Shown: in pieces, positions 54,574-64,000 of the stretch
Numbering within the stretch: position 1 is the first letter of the stretch
Layout of the letters: each line of letters opens with the position of its first letter
Assembly (NCBI GenBank): GCA_039545355.1
Contig: BCJJ01000022.1
Span: 558,001-622,000 of the forward strand
Length of the DNA stretch: 64,000 bases
Source of the DNA: Trichosporon coremiiforme
Lineage: Eukaryota > Basidiomycota > Tremellomycetes > Trichosporonales > Trichosporonaceae
Reading direction: 5' to 3'
The notes under the pieces: generated by a model
Seen by the model: only the letters and a program-made list of their open reading frames with translations
Told to the model about the DNA's origin: nothing
Databases searched by the model: none
Translations under genes and position numbers: made by a program

Positions 54574-57478
54574 ATGTCCGCACAAGCGCGCTCCAGGCGC
54601 GCAGCCGACATCGAGAAGGCTCCCCTCTACACCGACAACCCCTACGACCATGAGCAGGTCGACCACGACGACTCGGGCAAGAAGAAGGGTCACGCCTTCG
54701 CGTACACCGTGAACGGGCGTCCCGTCCTGTCCCTCGTCATGCACCCCGTCTTACTCTCCCTCGCGACGCTCGTGCTCTTCGGCTACCTCAACTTCCCGTG
54801 GCCTGAGAACCCCCTCCCCGACCACGTCCAGGAGGGCATCAAGCGCTGCGAGGCGATCAAGGCTGGTCCGCCGAACCCCCAGCCCAACGCGGACCGCAAG
54901 ACCTCGGACCGCTTCGTGAAGGGCACGCGCCCCGTATGGCTCAAGAACGGCACGGTGTGGACCGGCGAGAAGAAGGGCGAGCAGGTCCTGCACGAGACGA
55001 GCGTGTGGCTCGAGGGAGGCGTCATCCGTCGTGTCGGGAAGGAAGACGGCGATTTCGCCGACCTCGTTGCTTCCTCGAAGGACAAGGCCGAGGAGGTCGA
55101 CCTGCACGGTGCGTGGGTTACTCCCGGTATCGTCGACCTGCACTCGCATCTCGCCGTCGACCCCTCGCCGAATCTGCGCGGTTCCGACTCGACCAACTCG
55201 TGGAAGCAGGCCGCGCAGCCGTGGCTCCGCTCCCTCGATGGCTTTAACACGCACGACCAGGCATTCAACCTCTCCATCGCCGGCGGTATCACGACCATGC
55301 TCGTCCTCCCTGGCTCGGCTGGCAACATTGGAGGCCAGGCGTTCACCTTCAAGCCCCGCTGGACCGAGGAGAACACCCCGCAGAGCATGCAGGTTGAGCC
55401 GCCCTTTGTGATCCACAATGGAACGTGGGAGCGTACCGGCGCCTGGCGTCACATCAAGCACGCGTGCGGCGAGAACCCGCTTCGCGTGTACGGCAACACG
55501 CGCATGGACTCTGCCTGGGACTTCCGCAAGACGTACGACGCTGGCCGCAAGCTCAAGGAGAAGCAGGACGCTTGGTGTGCCGCGCCCAAGGAGCAGAAGG
55601 AGGCGTTCCCGGACGACCTGCAGTTCGAGGCCGTCGCCGACATTATCCGCGGAAACGTCAAGGTCAACATCCACTGTTACGAGACTGTCGATCTGAACGA
55701 CATGGTCCGTATCTCGAACGAATTCCAGTTCCCCATCTCGTCCTTCCACCACGCGCACGAGGCGTATCTCGTCCCCGACCTCCTCAAGCAGACCTGGGGC
55801 GGAACTCCGGGTGTCGCCATCTTTGCCAACAATGGTGGGTTTGCTGCACTGGTATTTGTTATAGCTGACATCAGCCCGTTACAAGCGCGAGGCGTACCGC
55901 GGTACTCCTTACGCTGCCAAGATTCTGGCCGATGCTGGCCTCTCGGTCGTGCACAAGTCTGACCACCCCGTGCTCGACTCGCGCTTCCTGATCTACGAAG
56001 CTGCCCAGTCGCACGCCTTCGGTCTCAACTTCTCCGAGGCCCTGTCGTCCGTCACGACGCACAGCGCCAAGATTGCCGGCCTCGACCACCGTATGGGCTA
56101 CATTCGCCCCGGCTACGACGCCGACGTCGTCGTCTGGGACTCGTTCCCGCTCACGATTGGCGCGACGCCGAAGCAGACGTACATTGACGGCATCCCCCAG
56201 ATCATTCACCCGCACATCCAGGAGAAGCCTAAGGACGCTCAGAAGATCTCTCCCGCCGGTAACTACGACAAGGAGGCTGCTGAGGCCGTCGCGGCCCGCG
56301 GCGACCCCGACCTCCGCCCGAAGCACAAGAGCAAGCGCGTCCTGTTCGAGAACGTCGAGGGCTTCTACCTGGATGGCTTTGACGTCCAGGGTGTTCCCAG
56401 CCGCGTCGTCGTCGACGGAGGCGAGATCATCTGTGTCGGTTCTGACTGTGCCGTCGCCTCGGGCGAGTACGAGACCGTCGACCTGAAGGGCGGTTCGCTG
56501 CTTCCCGGTCTCATCTCGACCGGCTCCAACCTCGGCCTCGTCGAGATTGCGCAGGAGGAGACGACCTGGGACGGCGTCGCCTACGACCCGGTGCACCAGC
56601 GCGGTCTGCTCGAGGGCATTCTCGTGCGTGGTGCCGACGGTGCTCGTTTCGGTGGCAAGGACCTGCTCATGGCGTACAAGGAGGGAGTCACGACCGGCGT
56701 CACCTGGCCGCTTTCGGGTGGCTTCGTCTCCGGACTGGCGTACTCCTTCTCCACCTCTGCCGAGCACCCGCTTGAGAAGGGCGCGATCGGACACCCCGGC
56801 CCCGCGCTCGTGCTGACGCTTTCGGGAGGGACGACTGACCTGACCGAGAGCGTGAGCACGCGCATTGCGCTGCTGCGCAAGCTCCTGGCCGGCGAGGGCG
56901 TGAAGGGCGAGCTCGCTGAGGCGTTCAAGCGCGCCGCCTCTGGCGAGCTGCGTCTCATCATCCAAGTGTCTTCTGCGGACCAGATCGCAGCCCTGATCAG
57001 GCTGAAGCAGAACGACGCAAAGAAGCTCCAGCTCACCATCTTCGCGGGCGAGGAGGCGTGGCTCCTCGCCGACGAGCTGGCCAAGGAGGACATTGGCGTC
57101 ATCGTTGCCAACCCCCGCCCGTTCCCTGCGTTCTGGGACTCGAGGCGCATCCTCCCCGGCCCCCCGCTCAGCAACCACACCCTCCCCTCGTATCTCGCCA
57201 GCCGCGGCGTCACAGTCGGCCTCGGCATTCACGAGGAGTGCGACGCGCGCCTGACCCGCTTCGAGGCCGCGTGGGCGTATACCGCCGCCCCGCACGTGTT
57301 CTCGAAGAAGCAGGCCGTGGACCTTGTCTCCGGCAACTTGGAGAAACTCCTGGGCTTGAACCTCAAGAGCAAGGCGGACACGGGCTTTGTCGCGTATGAG
57401 GGCGACTTCTTCTCCTTCCAGGGCCGCGTGCGCGCGTCTCGTGCCCCGGGACAGGAGGAGATGCATCTGTTCTTGTAG
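54574..57478 (+). CDS. Membrane-anchored double amidohydrolase, 954 aa
   Basis: Exons 54574-55834 and 55875-57478 (40-nt intron) give 954 aa. A short acidic/basic cytosolic N-terminus is followed by a single membrane span (about residues 49-70, hydrophobic HPVLLSLATLVLFGYLNF), so a type II membrane protein is likely. The first half is a metal-dependent amidohydrolase: VTPGIVDLHSHLAVD (the HxH at about 190), NIHCYETVD, SSFHHAHEAYLV, and SDHPVLDS with the catalytic aspartate. The second half begins again with a family-like start (GGSLLPGLIS) but has TGSNLG where HxH should be, so it is probably a non-catalytic duplicate. Fungal homologues of this layout are annotated as amidohydrolase or carbohydrate esterase family 9; the substrate is unknown. 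The first exon ends at GVAIFANN. Confidence 0.85.
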
Positions 57479-57746
57479 CCGGAGTCTGAGCTGGAGCCGA
57501 AGGCGACGGCGAGGGCATAGGCATTTCCTATCCATAGTGAGAAGTAGAACCCAAACGATGCAGAAAAATGTCTTCAATCATGAGACGCCGTGGCATGAAT
57601 CCCGCCGAGACATCCGGTCGGGCATCGGGTACGTCGGCTAGAAGCAAGGTGACACACTCGGCCTCCCTGAGTGGTCAGCGAGAGCGTCATTTCGGAGCCC
57701 GACTTGCAACCCGCGACTCATCATCACCCATCATCCCACGATAACG

Positions 57747-58823
57747 ATGCGCCGACGCTCTTTCACGGACCAACCCTTGCTCGATGGACAGGGCAACGCC
57801 TCCGTTCCCTCCGAGGCGGAGGTGAGGCGGTGGTGGGACTTTGAGACCATTGCGCCGACGCCGCGGGATAAGCTTAGTCTGAACTTGATCTTTGTAAGTC
57901 ATCTGCTCTGCCGTGCTCTGCCGGACGGCAGAGCTCATCCCTCTCCCCCTCCCCATCCCTTGTCACTCTATGCCAGTTCTCCTTCTGCCTGGCTGCCTGG
58001 CTGCCTGGCTGTCTGGCTGTCTCTGAAGCACGGGCCGAAAGCAGGTTGAGATGGAGAGACCTGGAGGGAAGGCGGGGAGCTGTAAGACCAGACGCGATAG
58101 CTGACATGCAGGCCGGGCTTGCGCTCTTCCTCCCCACAGTCTGGCTCCTCGTCCTCACCGACAACCCCGCCTCCAAGCCCTACTTCACCCCTCACGCACC
58201 TCTCAATGCCCTCGCCATAACTTGTTTCGTCCTCGGCATCGTGCCCGTCCAACCACCCACGCCCGGTGCCGTACTCCGCGCCGAGCGCCTCAGTGCGCAC
58301 CAAGCCTGGCTCCTCGGGCTGGGCATTCCGTGCATGCTTGTCGGAACGGGCTTCATGTGGTACAACAAGGAGAACAACAAAGCGGAACACTATACGACGT
58401 GGCATGCTTGGTTTGGATGTTTGACTTTGACCTGGGCGTTGTTGCAGGCTGCGGCAGGCGCGGGGAGTGTCTGGATGGGTGGGTGGGTGTTTGGCGGGGG
58501 TGCGAGGGCGAGGAGTGTATACAAGTATCACCGGTGAGTACAAAGTTCATTCGTCTCCCAGCCCAAAGTTTCTTCTTCTCAGCCCAAACCGAGGAAGAAG
58601 GGGTATGACAGCTGATGCCTCGAGTTTAGCTGACATCAGCATCTCGGGCTACATTCTGCTCTTCTTGAGCATGTTCACGGCCTTTTTGGCGGGCATGTTT
58701 GCGACCTGGTCCCAGATGCGCGGGTGGAAGGTCCAGCGCGTCCTCGCCTTTGTGGTCGGGCTCGGCATGGTTGCCGTCGGCGTGACTATGCGCGTGCGCC
58801 CGGGCAAGATGCGTCTTGCCTAA
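57747..58823 (+). CDS. Cytochrome b561-type membrane protein, 250 aa
   Basis: Exons 57747-57893, 58112-58533 and 58640-58823 give 250 aa. The protein has six hydrophobic segments: LALFLPTVWLLVL, NALAITCFVLGIV, GLGIPCMLVGTGFMWY, FGCLTLTWALLQA, YILLFLSMFTAFLAGM and VLAFVVGLGMVAVGVTM. Histidines suited to haem binding occur in THAPLNA, LSAHQAW, TTWHAWFG and YKYHR, as in the cytochrome b561/ferric reductase transmembrane family. These proteins move electrons across membranes from ascorbate or similar donors. No DOMON domain is fused. Introns are 218 and 106 nt, longer than usual here. It ends 119 bp from the convergent dehydrogenase. Confidence 0.8.
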
Positions 58824-58942
58824 GCAGCTCTGCCGATCGGCTCCCTCCTCCTTGAGAGTATGCATCTTGTGTCTACTGTGCATGGTTGTGTGTCTGGAGC
58901 TAGGGACAAAGGAGAGAGGAGCTCGGCTCCGCCTCGCTCAGC

Positions 58943-60280
58943 TCAGTACCCCTTACTGAGATCCGCAACGTTGAACGGCCTCTCGCCCCTCCTGATTCTT
59001 TCCGCATTAACGATCGCCAACTCGGCCCCAAGCACCTCTTCCCCCTTTGCATGTCCGCTCAAGTGCGGGGTGACGATACACTTGGGGTGTGTGAACAGGG
59101 GATGTCCGTCGGGCAAAGGCTCGGGGTCTGCGACGTCGATGGCCGCGCCGAAGAGACCCTCGCTGTCGAGAGCTTTCAGGAGTTCCTCTGGGTGTCAGCT
59201 GGACGGAGTCGTTACAGCGTACCGGAAGAAATGAGCGTGCCCCGGCCAACATTGAGGAAGAGGGCTTCGGGCTTGAGCAGGGCTGTGGGTGTCAGCTATC
59301 GTTGTCGTTGCCAGTCACACTAGCTCCAGAGGATGAACTTTCGAGCTCACCGCTCGCGCTTCCACTCACCAAGCTTCTTCGCATCGAGCAAATGCTTCGT
59401 AGCCGGCGTCCCCGGCAGCGAACACACGAGGACGTCCGTGTCCCTCAGGAAGGACTCGAATTGCGCCTCGTCCTTGACCGAGTAGTACTTCTCCGGGATC
59501 GAGCCTGGATGTCAGCTTAACCCAACTATCGTCTCAGCTCATAGAGATACGGGCTTACCGTCCAGATCTCCGGTCCCCTCTGGGGTCCAGTCTTCAAACT
59601 TTGACGCTGTTCCGGTCGAGTTGGCAGCAATGATACGCATCCCGTGCGCCTTTAAGAGACGCGCCGTCTCCCGCCCCAATGCGCCGTAGCCTAGCATTCC
59701 GGCCGTACGGCCCCAGAGCGGGCGGTTGTAGAACTTGCCCACTGGCCCGACTTCCATTTCGTCCGCCCAGTGCTGCTTTTCCTGTCTGTCAGCTGGCTCT
59801 GACGCGCTACAGCTTTCCATCTTCCCCTCTCGTCCGACCATGGACAAGTATACTTACCATCGCAAACCTCGCCATGACATGGTGCTGCTGGCTCAGCGCA
59901 ATTGTCATGCCCACGACCCAGTTCGGGATCGTAAACACATGAATTCCACTTGCGGACGACACTGTCGGTCCTTCCACGCTCGGGTCCCTCTGTGCGAGTT
60001 CCTGGACGAGCCTCGAGTTGGCCAGCGCACCATCAACCCCAGCAGTGGGGAGCTGCACATGTCGCAGCTTCGGGACGTCGCTCAGTCCCAATTCCTTCGG
60101 GGGTCCGGTCCAGTCGCAGAACATGATTTCGACGTCTTTCCAAGTCTCCGCTGGGAGACGTTTCGGAGGCACATCTGGGCCGACCGGAGCATAGTGCACT
60201 GTCTTGAAGGAGGAGCGGAGTTTCTCCAGCGCCGCGGCTGGGAGCGGCATAAGCACCGCGATGGTGTCGAGGCTGGTCAT
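58943..60280 (-). CDS. D-isomer-specific 2-hydroxyacid dehydrogenase, 361 aa
   Basis: Five exons from the start: 59858-60280, 59559-59781, 59370-59504, 59223-59282, 58943-59187. They give 361 aa with matching phases. The family reduces 2-oxoacids to D-2-hydroxyacids with NAD(P)H. Seen: the nucleotide-binding GYGALGR loop (about residue 171) after NRPLWGRTAGML, the catalytic arginine in NVGRGTLIS, the aspartate/glutamate in AIDVADPEPLP and the histidine in VTPHLSGH. This set is complete, so the enzyme is probably active; the substrate (for example glyoxylate or hydroxypyruvate) cannot be told. Introns are 76, 54, 87 and 35 nt with CTGAC branch sites. Confidence 0.88.
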
Positions 60281-60772
60281 GGTTATTGTGGTGGAAGGAG
60301 AGGAAGGAAGAAGGATCAGCTGTGGAGGCGTGGATAGGGGTTGCCGAGGATCGGCGTTCTGCGAAGGTGGACGGTCGGTAACCTGCGGCTGGAAGGGCGG
60401 GTCAGTTCAACGCGTTAAACGCGTACCGATACTTGCCGGGCTGCATCCTGTTCGATCATACCGCGCTACCAGGCGAGAATATGAAGCTGACTGCTCATGC
60501 TGTACATTGCAGCTAGTCAGAATACGATGGAGAAGTTGCCGCGTATGAGGACTTCGACCACTCGACCTGTGCGAGGAAGCAAAGGAAGGACAGGAATAGC
60601 GGAAGCGGGCGTTTAAGCTCAGCGGAGTCACATCAGGCCGTGTGCGATCGACGGCGAGCCGACCGACACCGTGACCGCAACTGCTCACAAGGCTTTGCTA
60701 TACTTCTCTTTCGCACATCATACATTCGAATGACAAAAACGTTGGACCCTACACATACCATTCCAGAAGACC

Positions 60773-60774
<2 letters not shown>
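60281..60774. other. Intergenic region
   Basis: Promoter of the dehydrogenase gene. Nothing else is seen before the G tract. Confidence 0.6.

Positions 60775-60812
<38 letters not shown>
60775..60812 (+). repeat. Homopolymer of 38 G
   Basis: An uninterrupted run of 38 G follows CCCC. It could form G-quadruplexes. Runs of this length are also a common assembly or polymerase artefact, so the exact length is uncertain. Confidence 0.9.
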
Positions 60813-60814
<2 letters not shown>

Positions 60815-61421
60815 GACTGAAGAGGCGCGACTTGAGAAGGAGATCTTCCCCCGCTTACACTTCATCGGTACCAGGAAGGCACGACTACAAATAGGGCCGA
60901 TGGGTGAGCTGGTGGAGTTTGGTAGATGGTCAGCTGACAGTATACAGCGTTGGGGGTCGAAGGGGGACAAGGCCGTCGAGCTGGCCACGGCGACTCGTAA
61001 CGGTGCGCTGCCCAGGCGATGTTGAGCTGACCATCTTCAGGTTTGCAACTCAGCAGCCACGCCTTCACCTTGCCTTAGCTCTTTGAGGCACCTGGAGAGG
61101 CGACAGCAGAGCCTTCCGGCAGGTCCCGTCATGGCCTGGCCACAGCCAGCGAGTCGATCAGCTCCTGAGTATTTGTACCCTTCGCTCGTGCGTGGGCCGG
61201 CAACTAGCGGACCTCTCCGCTGCATGCTTGAGTTGGATCAGCTGATGATCAGGCTGTCGAAGCTTGATATCCGCCGAACGCAGAAATCTGCCGAGGCTTA
61301 CGAACCATCCGGTTGCAGGTGGGCAGAATGTGAGTTGCGCACGAGGCCGCTGGATGTTCTGACGCCTGATGGCCAGGTACTTAAGGTGTGGTCTGAATCG
61401 CGGATCAGCAGCCCGTTGTGA
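60813..61421 (+). CDS. Possible gene fragment, product unknown
   Basis: A chain of three open segments can be joined by consensus introns: 60813-60902, an intron 60903-60938 ending in CTGACAG, 60939-61004 or so, an intron ending CTGACCATCTTCAG at about 61040, and 61041-61421 ending in TGA. The last segment is open for about 125 codons (for example PSLVRGPATSGPLRCMLEL). No family is recognised, no ATG is visible before the G tract, and joints are approximate. It may be the 3' part of a gene whose start lies in or before the poly-G, or chance. Confidence 0.25.
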
Positions 61422-63242
61422 GCGTGGAGAGGTGACACAGCTGGGCAGGATTGCCAGCTGACGATCCGGCGAGGCATCGACGCATGTCTCGTCATGATGG
61501 TCCGAGTTCGAGTAGCAGTGCCCGGCAATGCAATGCTCATTCCGCTCGCACGCAGCTCACCCGACATTCGTTTGGCTGTAACGTGAAACGTCCTCAATTT
61601 GGTGGTGAGTGAGCGCTTCTCCTTTAAATCGGGTAATTGATGGCGACTGCTTCCTACCTAGTCGGCTGGCCGGGACTAGATTGAGAATACCGGTGAACCA
61701 TGGCGGCGCTGTCTTGACCGGCACGCCGACTCCGAAGCGGAGCAGCTGCCGCTCCGCAGCTCTCCGTCTCGGACCCCGTGCACATCAGCTTGGCACATGC
61801 CGTCTATTCCCTGCTTTGCCCCGCCCACCTGTCTGACATCAGCTGTTAGCCTAACACTTTAGCCCCCTGAACCTTGAGCTCGGTTCCTAACGACTGGCCC
61901 CAAGATGTCTAACGGCGACTTTCACCTCGTTAAGAGAGCGGAGGCGGACCTGCGGTTGTCAACAGCCGTCAACAACCGGTCACCTCAGGACAAGCCGCAT
62001 CGAGTTGCCCCACCTATTCCACGGGATCTGCACCACATGATCGCTTCGCTAGAGTCGTTCCTCGCCACCACTGGCAACGTTCACAGACCCTCCGGCAGAA
62101 CATTCATCCGAGGTAGAATGTCTCTGTAGTTGCTGCCGTGAATGCGCTCGGCACGATAGACCCCGTCACCCTGCATGCCCTGCGACAGCATGCTATTGCG
62201 TAAGGCGCAACTCAAACCGAGAGGCACTATTGAGGGCCGCTGCCCACACGTGATGCTCAAGCTCGGACGCCTCAAACAGAGAGAGAACTTTGGCAGAGAC
62301 GGCAAGGAGCGGCAATCTGCAGAGTCGGTCCACGCTTGTGCTGATCGCTTCACATGCCCGCGCAACTGCCGATGGCGTCAACAGTGCCCTCACGCAGGCG
62401 CGGAAAACGATAGCGCTCTTCAATACTCTCCGTGCAGCATGGCCTTTTATGTTTAACTCTGCCTGCTAGGTACGTCTAACTCCACCCCGGTTCAGCGCTT
62501 CCGGCATCGTCCGACTCGGCGAGGAATCGGCCCCAGAAGCTTGACGTCGTTCCTCTCGCTCTTCACCATCTTCAGTGTCATGCTCAAGCCCCCCTTCGGC
62601 CGGTTTACCGGGGTTCATGCCTCGCTGCATCTTTGTGCCGGGAAGTATGGGATCTTGTTACGACAAGACGACTGCAGGCCGCAAAGTCGGCGTCTCAAGA
62701 GTCTGAGGTCGCAAGTGGGCAAGCAAGGGGCATCACATGGAAAACCCTGATACCCAGTTCACGGGGTGGAGCGACCCCGGCGCGCAATTCAAGTCTGCAG
62801 GCAAGACAGCGGAATAAGCTCGAAATCCAGTTACAGTTTAACCGGCCTTCGGACCCTTGGTCCCATTAGATCCAGCATGCTTTACCTCTCTTGGCTCGAG
62901 CGGCAAACCGCGGGCTCGCGGTGCCATTGGCCTCTCCACGGTTCGGCCACCTTTCATCTAGGGCCCCGGGGTACCGGCGTTGGCCCCAGTGCGTCCTACC
63001 CACTAGCCCCACACGAGTGCGCTAACGGCCCTAGAGCCCAAGTTTGGGCGGCCCAGGGCGGCCAGAGGCGCGCAAAGGCAGCCAGCCCAGCAGTCAAGCC
63101 ATGGCTGCTCCTAGGGATGACACGCCTCGCTAGTCGCCGGGTTCCGTCGGCAAGCATGTGAAAGAGATAAAAACAGCGGTGCTCCAGAAGTTGTCCAACT
63201 ACTCTTCCCCTCGTCGATCGATTCACAACTTAGATCAGCGTG
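61422..63242. other. Unresolved region with coding-like stretches
   Basis: A 74-codon frame begins at 61905 (MSNGDFHLVKRAEADLRLS) and looks protein-like. It is followed, in other frames, by further protein-like stretches near 62115-62200 (VNALGTIDPVTLHALRQHA) and 62250-62450 (STLVLIASHARATADGVNS). The introns needed to link them are too short or lack good sites. It could be a decayed gene. The rest, up to the start of the transporter, shows nothing. Confidence 0.3.
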
Positions 63243-64000
63243 ATGGTCGCCGCCCAGGACTACACCGACCTGTCCAGGTCGCAGCTGGTTATCAGCTTCT
63301 CCCTCGTTACATCTCTGGTACGTGCCTCGAAGAGCGACGCGCAAGCTGGCGAAACACCACTTGCTCCTTGCTACGACCATTGCGCCCGCTACAGATGCTG
63401 ACTATCCTAACAGTTCTTCCTCTGGGGTCTCTCGTACGGTCTCCTCGATGTGAGTACCGGCTTCTACTTCCCCGATGACACCTTCGCGGCCAAATCCGCT
63501 ATGGTGACAGCCTGGTCACCACCATGCCGTGGCGCTATGGCGTCATGCGTTCGCAGTAGCGCTGACCTATCCAGGTGCTGAACCAGCACTTCCTCAAGAT
63601 CTTCAATCTGACAGAAGTGCAAACGACGCTGCTGCAGTTCGCGTACTTTATCGCGTACCTAGTAGTCGCCCCTCCGATGGGCATGCTCATGCGACGGATT
63701 GGCTACAAGTGGGGTATTCACATCGGCCTGACCCTGTTCTCGATCGGTGCTATCCTCTTCTGGCCGTCCGCCGTCTACCACCAGTATGGCATGTTCGTCG
63801 CGTTTACGTTCCTGTGCGGTTCCGGCATGGCGACACTCGAGACGGCTGCCAACTCTTACATTGTCGTTCTCGGCCCGCCCAAGTTCGCCGCGTTCCGTCT
63901 GACTCTCGCCCAGTCGTTCAACGGCATCGCCACGGTCATTGGCCCGCTGATCGCCTCGCGCACGTTCTTCAACGAGAATCTCGACCAGGACGGCCACCAG
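63243..64000 (+). CDS. FucP-like major facilitator sugar transporter, 5' part
   Basis: Exons 63243-63317, 63414-63449 and 63575 to the window end give the first 179 codons; the gene runs off the edge. Members of the FHS family (L-fucose/glucose/galactose permease) import sugars with protons through 12 helices. The first helices are clear: FFLWGLSYGLLDVLNQHF (family hallmark around the FLWG motif), LLQFAYFIAYLVVAPPMG, the loop GMLMRRIGYKWGI after helix 2, and TLETAANSYIVVLG. The 36-nt second exon lies inside the first membrane helix. Introns are 96 and 125 nt. The substrate is not certain. Confidence 0.85.

Noticed and set aside
55871..57577. 568-codon minus-strand frame
   Set aside because: Antisense shadow of the amidohydrolase exon.

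Overview
This is a GC-rich nuclear fungal fragment, most likely from a basidiomycete yeast-like fungus (Tremellomycetes, possibly Trichosporonales). The gene set is plainly fungal. Almost every gene is cut by very short introns (34-60 nt) of the form GTRAGT / CTRAC branch site / CAG. Many genes sit back to back or tail to tail with little space. Splice sites were assigned by eye from consensus sites, reading frame and family conservation, so boundaries may be off by a few bases.

Layout. Positions 1-1934 hold nothing I can call. Positions 1935-6951 are the strangest part of the window: a dense array of intron-like units on the + strand, separated by microexon-sized spacers of about 3-56 nt. 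It runs into a 55-base assembly gap (7003-7057). Splicing one central part (4173-5574) by ordinary rules gives one continuous reading frame of about 166 codons over 21 exons. The best reading is therefore a hyper-intronised microexon gene, or its remains, of unknown product. From 7147 on follow ordinary genes: a C2orf76/UPF0538 protein (-), 14-3-3 (-), a DUF2408-type protein (+), TIM54 (+), an EST1/SMG7-like protein (-), a DUF262 protein (-), SRP68 (-), LSM7 (+), MED14 (-), FAD synthase (+), a tandem-RRM protein (-), a broken paralogue next to an intact uncharacterised cysteine-motif gene (both +), a beta-adaptin (-), an acylglycerol-phosphate acyltransferase (-), an indoleamine-dioxygenase family protein (+), GMF (+), a Myb/SANT protein (+), a membrane-anchored double amidohydrolase (+), a cytochrome b561-type membrane protein (+), a D-2-hydroxyacid dehydrogenase (-), and the 5' part of a FucP-like sugar transporter cut by the window end.

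The genes are mostly unlinked housekeeping functions (RNA decay, SRP, mediator, mitochondrial import, coat proteins, lipid and flavin synthesis), with no operon or biosynthetic cluster. Two divergent pairs (SRP68/LSM7 and MED14/FAD1) share promoters. Points for a second look are the microexon array, the pseudogene/paralogue pair with its conserved CxCGxxLCxxxDC motif, three introns that are multiples of three without stops, a 38-base G tract followed by unresolved coding-like sequence, and sites upstream of the dioxygenase gene.
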